From positions 67,655 through 87,848 of the forward strand of contig NW_014040400.1 in assembly GCF_001186125.1 (NCBI RefSeq): DNA of 20,194 bases, given 5' to 3'. Source of the stretch: Sphaeroforma arctica JP610 (lineage: Eukaryota > Opisthokonta > Ichthyosporea > Ichthyophonida). Shown here piece by piece: positions 1 through 9,700 of this stretch. A program made the translations under genes and the position numbers. Under the pieces are notes generated by a model. That model had not been told where the DNA came from and made no database searches. It worked only from the letters and a program-made list of their open reading frames with translations. Each line of letters begins with the position of its first letter. The stretch's first letter is position 1.

Positions 1-1
1 A

Positions 2-250
2 GATACCGTGGAAATCGTGGCACTCCTGTAATTGCTGAAGGAGGTCAGGGCCAATGGGCGGCAGTTTCGGGCCTACCAGGATGCGCCGAATCAGTTGTTG
101 GATGCAGGCAAAGTGGCTGGTAGTGAACTTGTGGCTACCGGGGCAGACAGGACAGAGACAGCCGTCGGTGCGGTAGTCGAGCAATGTGAACATGTACGTA
201 TTCGTTACAATCATAGCACAGAGCCGGATTGGTGTAGACTCGAAGCAGCG
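2..250 (-). pseudogene. LINE C-terminal CCHC knuckle in a shifted frame
   Basis: In a minus frame different from that of the RT, the sequence reads TDGCLCPVCPGSHKFTTSHF followed by AC: a C-x2-C-x9-H-x2-C arrangement of the type found near the C-terminus of many LINE ORF2 proteins. The frame stays open to the left window edge. The RT frame ends with TGA at 211-213, so a frameshift lies somewhere between about 200 and 260. Either the copy is mutated or the assembly has an indel here. Established: LINE ORF2 proteins often end with such a knuckle. Inference: both parts belong to one ancestral ORF. Confidence 0.6.
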
Positions 251-1505
251 ATTGAAGCTGTCGTGTCTGGCTGTGAGTATTGGCGCCGGGCCATTGCCGC
301 GATCTCTTTGTTGGACCAACGTTTTGTTGAGTTCTTCCTGATGTCGTCACAGCGTTGGCGAAAGGCTACATGGTCGGGTGTACGCCCGCCCGTGGTTTTG
401 TGTACAGTTTTCAGGTGAGCATAGATACTGTACGGGAAGCGCTGTGATGGTTTATCGTGGGCCCAGGCGGGTTGCGTCAGAGGGGTAAGTGAATTTGTGC
501 TTGCCATTGAGTCGAGTTGTATTCCCAGGCAACCTCCGAGGTAGTCCGCGAATGGTCGCGCGGGGAGCAGGTCGCAAAAGTGAAGTAAGTTTGTTTGATG
601 TTTGGGAAACCGAAGGTATTTAGTGCCCGTGATGATGGCTGCTGCTTGAATGAGTGCTGAGTTAAAACGCTCGAATAGGGGGTCCAACGCATCCTTCCAT
701 ATAGGCGGAGACCAGGCAATAATGTTCAGCCCATATGTAGCTGTGGATAGGATGAATGTTTTGAACATCACCAGTCGGTTGCGGGGGTGTCGCCAGCTGA
801 AGCCATGGAAGCCATGGAAGCCATAAGCGCGGAAAGAGGCGATACCCAGTGATAATGCTGCAACCAGGGATTCCATATGTCTAGCGAGGTTGGTTCCTGG
901 TACTCCGTGAAAGAGTGGGAACCCCAGGTATTTGGAGTGTTTCGGTTTGGCATGTGTGAGCGCCAGTTTCAGGGGGAGGTAACGTGTGTTCCAAGGTGCG
1001 TCTGCAAGCGTCGGCGTGATAAGCTCACCATTTATACGGAGGGTTGGCGCCGCGTGTCGCAAGTCGGTAGATTGTATTCGGGGTTTAATGACACCCTGTT
1101 CGAGGCCAGATTTGCGTCCCCACGCATCAATGTCATCTAAGAAGGGCTGGAGCGAAACCAATCGAGGGGCTTGGATCCATGTGTCATCGACAAATAAATA
1201 AGAACGGAGGAGCTTGGGCCGAAATTGTGCTAGCGTGACAGCTAAGGAATCCATGTAAATAATAAAGAGCTGGGGGCCGACGATTGAGCCTTGTAGGATG
1301 CCATTCGTTCTAAGGAATAGAGATGAGAGCGTGCCACGGTATGTCACTCGGGTAGGGACCCTCTCAAACAGCGCGCGGAGGCAGTTGATCCAGTTTTCGG
1401 GCATTCCAGTGTGACACAGAAGTACCCATAGGCGTGGGAGAGCGACCTTGTCGTATGCCTTGTTTATGTCCAGACAGACGTCGTTCCACTCCTCTTCTGA
1501 CTGTC
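211..1505 (-). pseudogene. Reverse transcriptase fragment of LINE (non-LTR type)
   Basis: An open frame of about 430 codons runs from 1505 to a TGA at 211-213; the first Met is at 1404. Seen in order: the block A aspartate in LDINKAYDKV, the non-LTR block GILQGSIVGPQLFIIYMDSL, the catalytic FVDD (in place of YADD), then a thumb-like region with KYLGFPLF and TATYGLNIIAWSP. The D...DD catalytic residues are all present. The protein has no start of its own and lacks the N-terminal RT blocks, so it is a dead copy. The C-terminal zinc knuckle is not in this frame (next entry). The phrase GFHGFHGF near 808-835 comes from a 9-bp unit repeated three times, probably a local expansion after insertion. 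Confidence 0.85.
808..835. repeat. 9-bp unit x3 inside the RT fragment
   Basis: The unit gaagccatg is repeated three times in register with the reading frame, giving Gly-Phe-His repeats in the RT thumb region. Confidence 0.7.
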
Positions 1506-1508
1506 CCT

Positions 1509-1668
1509 AAACCCAATTTATAGGAGCTGAAGATTTTTTTTCAGGCGCCAACCAAAATCTACCAGTTCCGAACTTAACAATTATATGGACGGTCCATTAT
1601 ATGGACGGTAGGGCTGAGCCAGTCATCACAGTACAGGAGTTTGCGAACATGATACACACAGTTTAAAT
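1509..1668. other. Spacer right of the LINE with a 14-bp direct repeat
   Basis: The LINE homology stops at about 1508. The sequence then becomes AT-rich. The 14-mer attatatggacggt occurs at 1580-1593 and again at 1596-1609. No target-site duplication can be tested because the other end of the LINE is outside the window. Confidence 0.5.
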
Positions 1669-1908
1669 ATGTGCGGGCGACGAAGGGCAACGTTACTAGC
1701 TTTTGCTGCGCAGAAGCAAGACAGAGTTAATGTGAAATTTAAGGACGGCATATTTCGGTCGTATAGAGGGTTTCAGATTAATCAGTACGAGCTACCACTC
1801 AACGAAGGTGTGATCGCCAGAGTACCGATAGAGATTCTCAAGGACACCATATCTGGCACTGGAATTGGTGACAAGATTTTAAATAGATTCTACAAATTAC
1901 GTCGGTAG
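1669..1908 (+). CDS. Unrecognised ORF, 79 aa, basic
   Basis: A complete ORF from ATG to TAG. The product is basic, with Arg-rich ends (MCGRRRATLL at the start, NRFYKLRR at the end), and has a globular-looking middle (RVPIEILKDTISGTGIGDKI). I recognise no family. It is the first of several short plus-strand ORFs that share AT-rich codon use and differ from the GC-richer exons on the right. It may be a fragment of an unknown element or chance. Confidence reflects that it looks coding by amino-acid make-up only. Confidence 0.3.
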   Translation: MCGRRRATLLAFAAQKQDRVNVKFKDGIFRSYRGFQINQYELPLNEGVIARVPIEILKDTISGTGIGDKILNRFYKLRR

Positions 1909-2010
1909 CCGTCGGTATCGCAACTCAGGAATGTAGCATCGAGGGACCAGATAATCAAAAAGCTAATCAAAAACCACAGAATCATCAAATTCCGAGTTTT
2001 GGGTTTGGAT

Positions 2011-2031
2011 ACAAATATTCTTGATATTTGT
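2011..2031. other. Perfect 8-bp inverted repeat (hairpin)
   Basis: ACAAATAT, loop TCTTG, ATATTTGT. AT-rich, with no T-run, so no function is implied. It lies between two short ORFs. Confidence 0.4.
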
Positions 2032-2298
2032 CATCAGAAATATTAGCGGTAGAACCGGTAAGCTAAACCGGGACCCCGCGTGTGAGAGAAAAACCCTAAG
2101 TAGAAACCTGAGTTTAGTGAATTAGAAAACACAAATACTCAGCTCGACTCTTTCAGACTAGAGACGTTTCCTAGCTGAGATAAGCGTACTTGAGAAGAGG
2201 TTTATTGTATCCTTTTGAGTCGCATCTTTCAGCTGCTCTATATACTCTACAGAAAGACACTAGATTAAATTTGGAAAATTGCACAAAGTTTCAAATTT

Positions 2299-2472
2299 AT
2301 GTCTGACACGAAAGTACTTGACGGCGGTTTGGGGACTAGTGGTGAAGCAGGCGGTTTGACGACGGCGGCATTAATCGTGTTCATGCTGCTTTTAGCTATT
2401 TTAAGTTTTGGGCTGGTGTACGATAGTTACGTGCTTGACCATTGTCCGAAAAGAGGCTTGAGGGGTGTATAA
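2299..2472 (+). CDS. Small single-span membrane protein, 57 aa, unrecognised
   Basis: ATG to TAA. Residues 1-22 are small and Gly-rich (MSDTKVLDGGLGTSGEAGGL at the start). Residues about 24-43 form one hydrophobic span (ALIVFMLLLAILSFGLVY). The tail is short and polar, ending CPKRGLRGV. There is no cleavable signal peptide; the layout is that of a tail- or N-out-anchored miniprotein. Family unknown. The clean segmentation makes it the most protein-like of the short ORFs in this region. Such small anchored proteins are common in mobile and virus-like elements, but nothing here proves that origin. Confidence 0.35.
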   Translation: MSDTKVLDGGLGTSGEAGGLTTAALIVFMLLLAILSFGLVYDSYVLDHCPKRGLRGV

Positions 2473-2682
2473 GGGTACTGTGAATATCGTCTTACACGGG
2501 GTGCTGGCGACTACAGCATCTGCAACGTGATTAATTATGCTGCAAAGGGACCTTCTATTCATTTCTCGTGCGGTTAAAACTATTTTAAAATATGGCATAC
2601 ACACATATGGCAAAAATCTGGAAACATAAGCTATTTTTTGGTGCACTCCTGCAAAGATGTCAGACAATTACTTTGAGGCGAT

Positions 2683-2931
2683 ATGTGGGTACCTGTGTAT
2701 GTCTGTGTTAAGAGACTGTTGTTTGACATGAACAGGATAGAGGCGGATATGACGAAGCGTACACATCGAATTGGGCAATGTATTTGCAAAAACATATGTG
2801 GAGTACAACAACAGATGACAGACGTAGAACACAATTGCGAACTCGTACGTGTTTTGGAAACGTTACAACAAAAAGTATTCAACGAGTATTGTACCCCAGA
2901 GTATATATACACAAGAAGCCCATTCATGTAG
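2683..2931 (+). CDS. Unrecognised ORF, 82 aa, Cys-containing
   Basis: ATG to TAG. The product has a short hydrophobic start (MWVPVYVCVKRLLF) and a charged, possibly helical middle with paired cysteines (GQCICKNICGVQQQM). I recognise no domain. The minus-strand ORFs over the same bases look less protein-like. Low confidence that it is expressed. Confidence 0.25.
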   Translation: MWVPVYVCVKRLLFDMNRIEADMTKRTHRIGQCICKNICGVQQQMTDVEHNCELVRVLETLQQKVFNEYCTPEYIYTRSPFM

Positions 2932-3142
2932 TGGTGACATCAACGGAAGGGCACAAATTCGTTTTATGTGTATTGGAAGTGACAGGTGTTGGAATATAAT
3001 TTTTTTGCGCACGACTATCGTTTCTATGCTACAGTAGAAGAGTCCTGGGCGAAAGGCAATACTTGATTTTTTTTTGGGTTCAAAGACTTGCGACCTGTTT
3101 ATAAGACTGCAACAAAGGGCTAGTTCTAGAATTTAGAAAACA

Positions 3143-3355
3143 GTGCTTGAGCTATATGCCATTTACAAACGAGCACATGCAATGAGAGCTGACAATTACG
3201 ACATAAAACGACCATTCAGACTGTGTGGATGTGACCAGAATGTTATAAGTGGTAGTGCAGCTACAGTTGGAGGACTTGCTATGGCTTGCAGAGGGATCGA
3301 CATTTGGCTACTGGGCTGTGGAGCTGCCGTTAGTTTGATTCAGAGCTGCGTGTGA
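3143..3355 (+). CDS. Unrecognised ORF, 70 aa
   Basis: ATG to TGA. A charged N-terminal third (MLELYAIYKRAHAMRADNYD) is followed by a Gly/Ala/Cys-rich hydrophobic part (GGLAMACRGIDIWLLGCGAA). No recognised family. It overlaps the next ORF by four bases in another frame. Confidence 0.22.
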   Translation: MLELYAIYKRAHAMRADNYDIKRPFRLCGCDQNVISGSAATVGGLAMACRGIDIWLLGCGAAVSLIQSCV

Positions 3356-3636
3356 TTGAACCTGAGAAGGCAGTAGTGGGCAAGAAATTTGTCAAGGATA
3401 TTGGTTGGTTACCTATTACGTATTGTCTAGATCGAAAAGACCATCAGGACTCTATCGACACGAGTAGTTTGGTGAAATTGACAAGGTCGTTGAAAGAAGT
3501 TGGTCAATTCGTGCTCACTGCCAACTTACACAAGGACTTATGGTTTGAAGCAGCGCAACAGAGTTTTAAGCCATCATCTTGTAAATACAATAAGTTGGAG
3601 AAGGCTAAAACAACTGTTACGCAGCTGAAGTCGTAG
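3352..3636 (+). CDS. Unrecognised ORF, 94 aa, lysine-rich
   Basis: ATG to TAG. The protein looks soluble: KKFVKDIGWLPITYCLDRKD near the start, a helix-like middle (SSLVKLTRSLKEVGQFVLT) and a lysine-rich end. No family recognised. It is the longest ORF of the cluster between the LINE and the ARF-GEF gene and has plausible amino-acid composition. Confidence 0.3.
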   Translation: MIEPEKAVVGKKFVKDIGWLPITYCLDRKDHQDSIDTSSLVKLTRSLKEVGQFVLTANLHKDLWFEAAQQSFKPSSCKYNKLEKAKTTVTQLKS

Positions 3637-3931
3637 AAGGAACAAAGTGAGATGATCGACCTATTATTCTCGACGGACACTCAACAGTATTTATAATGGT
3701 ACATCCGGATGAAGAAACGCCAGTGTCTTGCATAAGACTAGAGACGTAGTCTTTTTTGTTTGAGGGAGATGAAGGATATCAAGAAGAGATAAAAGCGATA
3801 GAATGACTCCAGAAAAAGTCAATTTTGAGGTAGACGATATAATCAACATCATGACTTGCAATTCCGACACAACTGTGCTCACGGCTTAAGTATATTGGCC
3901 CATTCAAGATTTCAGTGGCCGATAAGAAGAG

Positions 3932-4114
3932 ATGAAGTTAATAACGTTGGTGGCTCTAGTGCCTTATATATCGGGTCACGTCGCATTCCAACGACAAAAA
4001 TCATCCTTTGTCGCACACATGAAGCTACAACTCTTTATGTCTAAAAAGATTCTCGGGAAGTACAAACATGATGACATGACATGTTACACTACGGAGTTTG
4101 CAGATGGGGCATAA
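3932..4114 (+). CDS. Unrecognised ORF, 60 aa, signal-peptide-like start
   Basis: ATG to TAA. It starts MKLITLVALVPYISGHVAFQ, which resembles a secretion signal, followed by a basic stretch (KKILGKYKHDD). It overlaps a competing ORF (3856-4044) in another plus frame, so either may be chance. Confidence 0.2.
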   Translation: MKLITLVALVPYISGHVAFQRQKSSFVAHMKLQLFMSKKILGKYKHDDMTCYTTEFADGA

Positions 4115-4193
4115 TACGGTCTACAACCATCATAACGTGATATAGGTTCAGACTATATATACGTCTCACTGTTAGAGTGCAATGTAGTTGACT

Positions 4194-4202
4194 ATAAATA
4201 AA
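4194..4202 (+). terminator. Possible polyadenylation signal
   Basis: An AATAAA hexamer inside ctataaataaagtgc follows the short plus-strand ORFs. One hexamer in AT-rich DNA is weak evidence. Confidence 0.2.
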
Positions 4203-4463
4203 GTGCAAATGTGTATTCATGTCTGATCTCACCTTTGGTTTTATACCTAAGATGTTTGTGCTAGTATTCAGCCGCTTAGGCTGGCCAGGGTAAAACATAT
4301 ATGGTCAGTATGAGAAATTTTCTGCAAAACATTTCAATACTTCGATGCTATTCTATTTCGACTTCTCTGCAACTAAATTCCACGCTGATCACATGGTGCC
4401 TTTCCGCATAGGTTGTGACCCACATGGGAACGCAGCTATTTTTACAATGTCGCGGTTGACAGA

Positions 4464-4580
4464 CTTAATCAACTTTCGGGAGTCGGTCAAGAAACTTAAT
4501 CAACTCTCGGTTGTCGGTTAAGTATTAACCAACTCTCGGGAATAGGTTAAGTAATTTGATTAGCTTTCGAGAGTGAGCTA
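4464..4580. repeat. Diverged tandem repeat, about 31 bp x4
   Basis: A unit around taatcaactytcggg plus a trailing ggttaag-like part recurs at about 4466, 4497, 4526 and 4558. The spacing is 29-33 bp and the copies have diverged. No gene overlaps it. Confidence 0.6.
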
Positions 4581-4633
4581 TACCTGATGACTTCTATAAA
4601 TTAATGAGAGTTTCTTGCTATAAAATCTGGATT

Positions 4634-4825
4634 TTAGGGTTCTCGGTATCCGCAACGCCATTCTGGCTCTTTCAGAAAGCTCTCATTGGAATCCTCGATT
4701 CTCTTGGCCATGTCATTTGGTATATCAATGACCAAAACGCCACGTGAGCACTCGGATCCCCGCTCTATGATACACCGGGCGGCTTTATGCCAGGTTGTCA
4801 CGCAATAAAAACAACAAGAGAATAG
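4634..4825 (-). other. 63-codon open stretch, possible coding fragment
   Basis: A minus-strand frame is open from just inside a stop at 4826-4828 to a TAA at 4634-4636. It lacks an early Met. The translation includes VTTWHKAARCIIERGSECSR and VLVIDIPNDMAKRIEDSNES, which reads like a folded protein. The DNA here is richer in GC than its flanks. It could be an exon or fragment of an unrecognised gene, or chance. Confidence 0.25.
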
Positions 4826-4958
4826 TCAGGGATGTAGTGTTTAACTTTGTGTGGACAGGAAAATGTAGTACTTTTGCTCCAGGCCTCTGGTCTTGGTACT
4901 AAAATGTCTTAGCCTAGAAAACCTGAAATGAACTTCATACGAAGCAATGTCTCTCCAA

Positions 4959-5064
4959 GTTGCCTCTTCTATTTTGGTTGCGCTAAGCGATTTTTATCTT
5001 GAGTTTTATCTCTACATACCGTTTCATTTACTTCACGTTGCCTCTTCTATTTTGGTTGCGCTAA
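4959..5064. repeat. 28-bp perfect direct repeat, 78 bp apart
   Basis: The 28-mer starting gttgcctcttctattttgg occurs at 4959-4986 and 5037-5064 without a mismatch. Perfect identity in otherwise diverged DNA suggests a recent duplication. Confidence 0.75.
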
Positions 5065-6290
5065 ATAATTATATATCTTTTTTTTTCCAGTTCGATCTCT
5101 ACCCGTGCTTAGGGCGTACTACATTATGTTTGCTATATTTTCGTTCGATGTACTTGTGATGATTAACAGTACTAAGTGAATTGTTTCGATATAGTGGTCA
5201 TCACATTTTTATCGGTGGTATTTCCATTATTGAACATAGTTCCAGACATGGTATCCAAGTTTCAAATCGTTATCTCAGATTAAAATATATACAGCGACTA
5301 CAGAGTTTTACGAATCCCTGAAATACACCATTCATATTTTTAGAACACAACTTTCAGCGTCTTGGGATTTTAGACGAGGTAGTACTTAAACTGAAGCATT
5401 TTGCTGATTTAGGTCGTGTCACTTTCGATCGTAGTGTTGTAAATGATAAATACGAATTAAATCGAGTCAATAACCAAGAAGGTAGATTGTAATTCGGTCT
5501 AGAATTTAAGCTACAGCCGCGGCTACCCTCATCCTTTCGTGGCTACATATCTTCACACAGCCAACTCATTCAGACTCGGATTTATTTTTGAAGTACACAG
5601 CATTGGCCTTAGCTGTTCTAAATTTGCTTTTTAAGAAATTGTCTATAAATAAATGCAACCTCTCATTAGTGAGAGGGTTTATAGCTGCCGTGATGGCACT
5701 CTGTATATATTCAAACTATGATACATAATCGTACTCCAGCCAGAATCTCGTCTTCCCACCAACAACTCAAACCATACTGTGCTGCACGAGTGTTCGTTCA
5801 GTAGTACAGAGGCAGCAATTGAGCTATATCCGTATATACAATCGACCCTTATAGCGGGCGGCTTAACTTTTTATAACCCCGGACGCATATCACGCGCAAA
5901 CTTTACCGGATCGATAGCATCTGGGCTAAAATTGCACAGTTAGAAGGTCTCATTTGTGAACCTCCATTCTAAAACCGTTTATTATAACATTGATCATATT
6001 ATTACACTAAATTGAGAGACACCTCAAATGCTGATCACATGAGATGTATGGCCGTTGAGTCTTCTGAAAGCAGTATTACAGACGAGAAGATAGCAGGCTT
6101 GGCATCATTCCACGTGTATACTTTAAGCTTTCGCGTTCTCCGATGCTTGCTGAGACATGATGAAGAACTGATTGCCAATCCGCCTGCAAATGTCCAGAGC
6201 ACGACATTACAAACCGCACTATAAATTAAGCGCAGACTGACATGCATAAGATCATCCATCACATTCTGATGGTGGACGTTGCATATATGG
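5065..6290. other. Intergenic, AT-rich, no gene seen
   Basis: I see no convincing coding sequence. A 7-bp hairpin CCTCTCA-TTAG-TGAGAGG lies at 5659-5676. The ORFs at 6012-6224 (plus) and 6035-6382 (minus) overlap in opposite frames and resemble nothing known. Confidence 0.5.
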
Positions 6291-6440
6291 ACCATGTTCT
6301 CCAAGGTAAATCTTAGTACAGATACGGACATGAGTATCCCATATATGTGCTTTTTATCCTCCAAAGTAAATCTGAGTGACAATATTTCTCATGTATATAA
6401 ATCATGTTGTTCGAGGTAAGACTTAGTATACGTACATGCA
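6290..6440. repeat. Three diverged repeats, 50-60 bp apart
   Basis: Related segments around ccaaggtaaatcttagta recur near 6300, 6360 and 6410, each followed by an atacg/gtatc-like tail. This is old tandem duplication near the 3' side of the ARF-GEF gene. Confidence 0.45.
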
Positions 6441-6529
6441 TCAGTATCGCATGAGCGATTGCTGATAATTCTATGTAGCCTGAGATATATATCACACATA
6501 ACGAAAATCCTTGCTCAGGTTCTATTTAT

Positions 6530-6609
6530 AGGAGCGGATTCATGAGAAATGAATTGTAATAAGGAAAACAAACAGCATTGCAGGGGTTGCTTAAAGTGCA
6601 CTATTTGGA
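6530..6609 (-). other. Downstream of the ARF-GEF stop
   Basis: No AATAAA is seen on the minus strand within the first 100 bases after either candidate stop. T-rich sequence is present, but I cannot place a poly(A) site. Confidence 0.3.
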
Positions 6610-6688
6610 TCACCACGGGACAAGGCTGCACGCCGCACGTGTGCACCTGCCGTACACATGCGTAGGTCTCACCAACAATGTAGTACAG
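6610..6688 (-). CDS. Possible last ARF-GEF exon (alternative 3' end)
   Basis: If the GTGAGT at 6743-6748 is used, an acceptor CACGTAG after a pyrimidine-rich tract leads to a frame reading CTTLLVRPTHVYGRC and so on, ending SLVPW and TGA at 6610-6612. A second acceptor, CGGCAG (exon from 6646), keeps the same frame. The tail has no family similarity, and the 60-nt intron would be far shorter than all others in the gene (258 nt or more), so I favour the TGA at 6745. Confidence 0.3.
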
Positions 6689-6744
6689 CTACGTGAATAA
6701 GGATAGGGACAGTGATGGGTTGCAAATACACTCGCATTTGACAC

Positions 6745-9700
6745 TCACCGGAAGACGTCGCGCAATATACTGCGTAATTCGGGCCGCATATCGAGCGCCA
6801 TCATCTCACTCAAATTGCTGTAGTACTGTCCCACATGGCGGGCGAACCGATCGTCATTGAAGCCCAGTACCTGTGAAGTTAAAAGTCAACACACGCGGGT
6901 ATGGGTATGTAGTGATGTGCATCGCTTGTACTGAAGTGTGGTGGGGCTTCGGCGAACAAAGCGCATGCACGTGACCCTGTAGGACCAGAGGACGCAGTGA
7001 TATATCGACCCACTTTAACTGAGTAGGTGCGGGTTTGGTAGTCGAAGAAGCACCAGACAATATATACCTAGACTCACGCACGGCAAATCTGAACACCACA
7101 CACTGAAAAATCAAGCAGTAGCCGGAACGAATTTGGTATTGGAAGCCAATAAGACACTGAAATGGGTGAGTGGGGAGACAGGTTCAACCCGGCACTCCAA
7201 TAGACAAGCAACAACATAATATACCTTTTATGGCACACAGAGAATATACCAATCTGCACCAGCGTTGCATGTGTAGCGTACCACTGGAAGAAATGCAACT
7301 CAGTCACGACTACATGCAAGTATAGAAGCAACCTGCTTAGTGCACAAGCTGACTGTCTAGGTGCACTACAGAGGCTGGTCATAGAACACGCACGTGACGA
7401 GAGAGTTACCTATCTCATACAGCGAACTAGACCCAAGACTCACAGGTTAAACAAATACGGATGAGAAGCATCCGCATCAAGTCCACGGAGGTACAGTTAT
7501 ATAATAGAACCAGCGGATTGTATCTATACAGGAACAGGGCGGATGCGTTCATGATATGTGAGGTATATATATATATATATATAGATTCAACATGACCAAA
7601 CACACAGGGCACTCGGTACGAGACGTACCTTGGTGAGGATCAGCACCAATACGGGTGACCAGATGGCGCGCTGTTTATCACTCTGCAGATGCACAAACAA
7701 CTCCATGATTTGGTTGCCAAACTGGTACAGCCGACTCTCGACATTTGTCCACATCTCCTCGCGACTGACGTCATCGTAGATTCGGAATAATATGCCTGCG
7801 TGGTTTAGTGTGGCCGGTACAGGAGAGGCGCATAGGATCTTGTGAGGTCATATTTTGTAGAGGCAGTGACGAGAAACAGCGTACATTAATAACGTATAGA
7901 AATAGAAAGAGCGCACATTCGTATACGTATACGTATATATATATATATATAAGCATATATATATATATATACAAGTATGTAGGCAGATATGCAGTACCCG
8001 CACGCACAAACCAATGACATCGAGACTAGTGCTATTCAGGAATTCCTCTACTTCTGATCAGCGCCCCTTCTAAAGGGCTACGGAGTTGTAGCAGCACAAG
8101 GGCGAGGCCAAAAGTTCAATCTGAATTATAAATTATACAAAAACAAATAATATTCTGGGATCTCAATTTCTGTCAATTGTTTTTACCCAGAAGAGTCTGT
8201 TCGCAGTTGTATTGAGTACCGAGGGGGAAGGTACCCGGTCTGTGCATATAGAAGTACAAGCATGGAGTTGTTCTATCTAAATATATCCCGTTCGGCACAG
8301 CAGCAAAGACTTCCCATAACTATACACTGCCCTTTGTCTCCAATAACTCTCACGTGGCCATAGCTTACTCACACACGGCCACTCCCACAACTACAACACA
8401 CCCACGAACACATACACATACACGTACACGTACACGTACACGTACAAATACACGTACACCTTCTGCCCCCTCTACCCACCTAAACTGGCGTCACAACTGC
8501 AACAAACCCACGTACACGTACACATACACGTACACCTTCTGCTCCCTCTACCCACCTAAACTGGCGTCACAACTGCAACAAACCCACGTACACGTACACG
8601 TACACATACACGTACACATACATGTACACATACACGTACACCCAGACCTACACCTTCTACACCCTCTACCCACCTAAACTGGCGTGCAAGGACGATGTCT
8701 CCTGCTTCAGCAGATTGGGCAGTTGTTTCATGAAGCCAGCCTTCCACAGAGAAGTGCGCAGCCGTTGGTCGTTGTTGAAGCCCTTTGCAAACTCGTGCGA
8801 ATCCCGTAGACAGTCCAACAGTATCTTCAACTGGTTGTGCGCGTGCGAGTGTTAAGGCACGTGTGGGTATTGCAGGGGTTAATTAGAGGGCCAGCGGTAG
8901 TACAGGTGAAATACGAGTCTCCCATCGCATCCGTTCCGTGTGGCAGGAATATCCAATCCTCACACACAACGGATGGCACAGATTGGCATGGTACACGTGG
9001 GTGGGTTCATGCGCATAGACGCTCCAGGACAGACAGATACACATGCATGGCACGAGAGGGGGTAGATAAGGAATGGACTGAGCCCGTATGCGAGGCTGAT
9101 ATATTGTCCACTGTCGCTGTACTATGGCACGAGAGGGGGTAGATATGTAATGGACTGAGCCTGTATGCGAGGTAGATAGACAGCTGACTGTTGCTGTAAT
9201 TGACTGTGGTGGGCTTCATGATCCAGTTAGCGACCTGAGTGTTAGAAATAGGACCTGAAGAGAGAGCCTGGCCTGGCCGGATTCAGCCCAGATTCGAGTC
9301 GAGGTGGTCACAGCAGAGGTATTGCAGATACATGCATACATGCATGCAATGTCAATGTGATGTTATTCGAGTGTGCTTTATCTGCCAATGAATGAAGACT
9401 CTGGCAGAACTATTGTAGTTACATACACACACACTCACAATGTCAAGGTGATGCATTTCAAATGTCTTTTAGTCCGCTACTGAATGAAGACTCTGATAAC
9501 ACCCCACAGAACGACTGTCGCGCTCGTAGACGAGGGTATGGTGCACACAGCAAGCATGGATAGTTTAAGCGCCGACTGTATATACGGATATGTGAGCATC
9601 CAGAGACAAGGGACGGCAGATGGTACTCATACAATCTGCATATACATCACTGTGATGCACGTTATATATATATATATATACATATATACGCACAGACAGA

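Larger units (their letters stand above)
1..1508 (-). mobile_element. 5'-truncated LINE (non-LTR retrotransposon), RT and C-terminal part
   Basis: The minus strand encodes the C-terminal half of a LINE ORF2-type protein. It opens just inside RT block A (LDINKAYDKV, near 1440-1475), so the finger blocks and any endonuclease are missing. A stop codon precedes this point at 1506-1508. The element runs off the left edge, so its 3' end and tail are not visible. Loss of the 5' part is the usual result of incomplete target-primed reverse transcription. It lies tail-outward and is separate from the ARF-GEF gene. Clade cannot be assigned by eye. Confidence 0.85.

Noticed and set aside
32-418. Plus ORF of 128 aa at the left edge
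   Set aside because: It is antisense to the LINE reverse transcriptase and knuckle, which have clear family motifs.
7074-7382. Minus ORF of 102 aa in the intron between exons Q and R
   Set aside because: The phases of exons Q and R join directly and the ORF resembles nothing in the ARF-GEF family; composition looks random.
8354-8677. Plus-strand ORF of 107 aa rich in Thr/His/Tyr
   Set aside because: It is a translation of ACACGT/ACACAT repeats over the exon P donor copies; the peptide is pure repeat.
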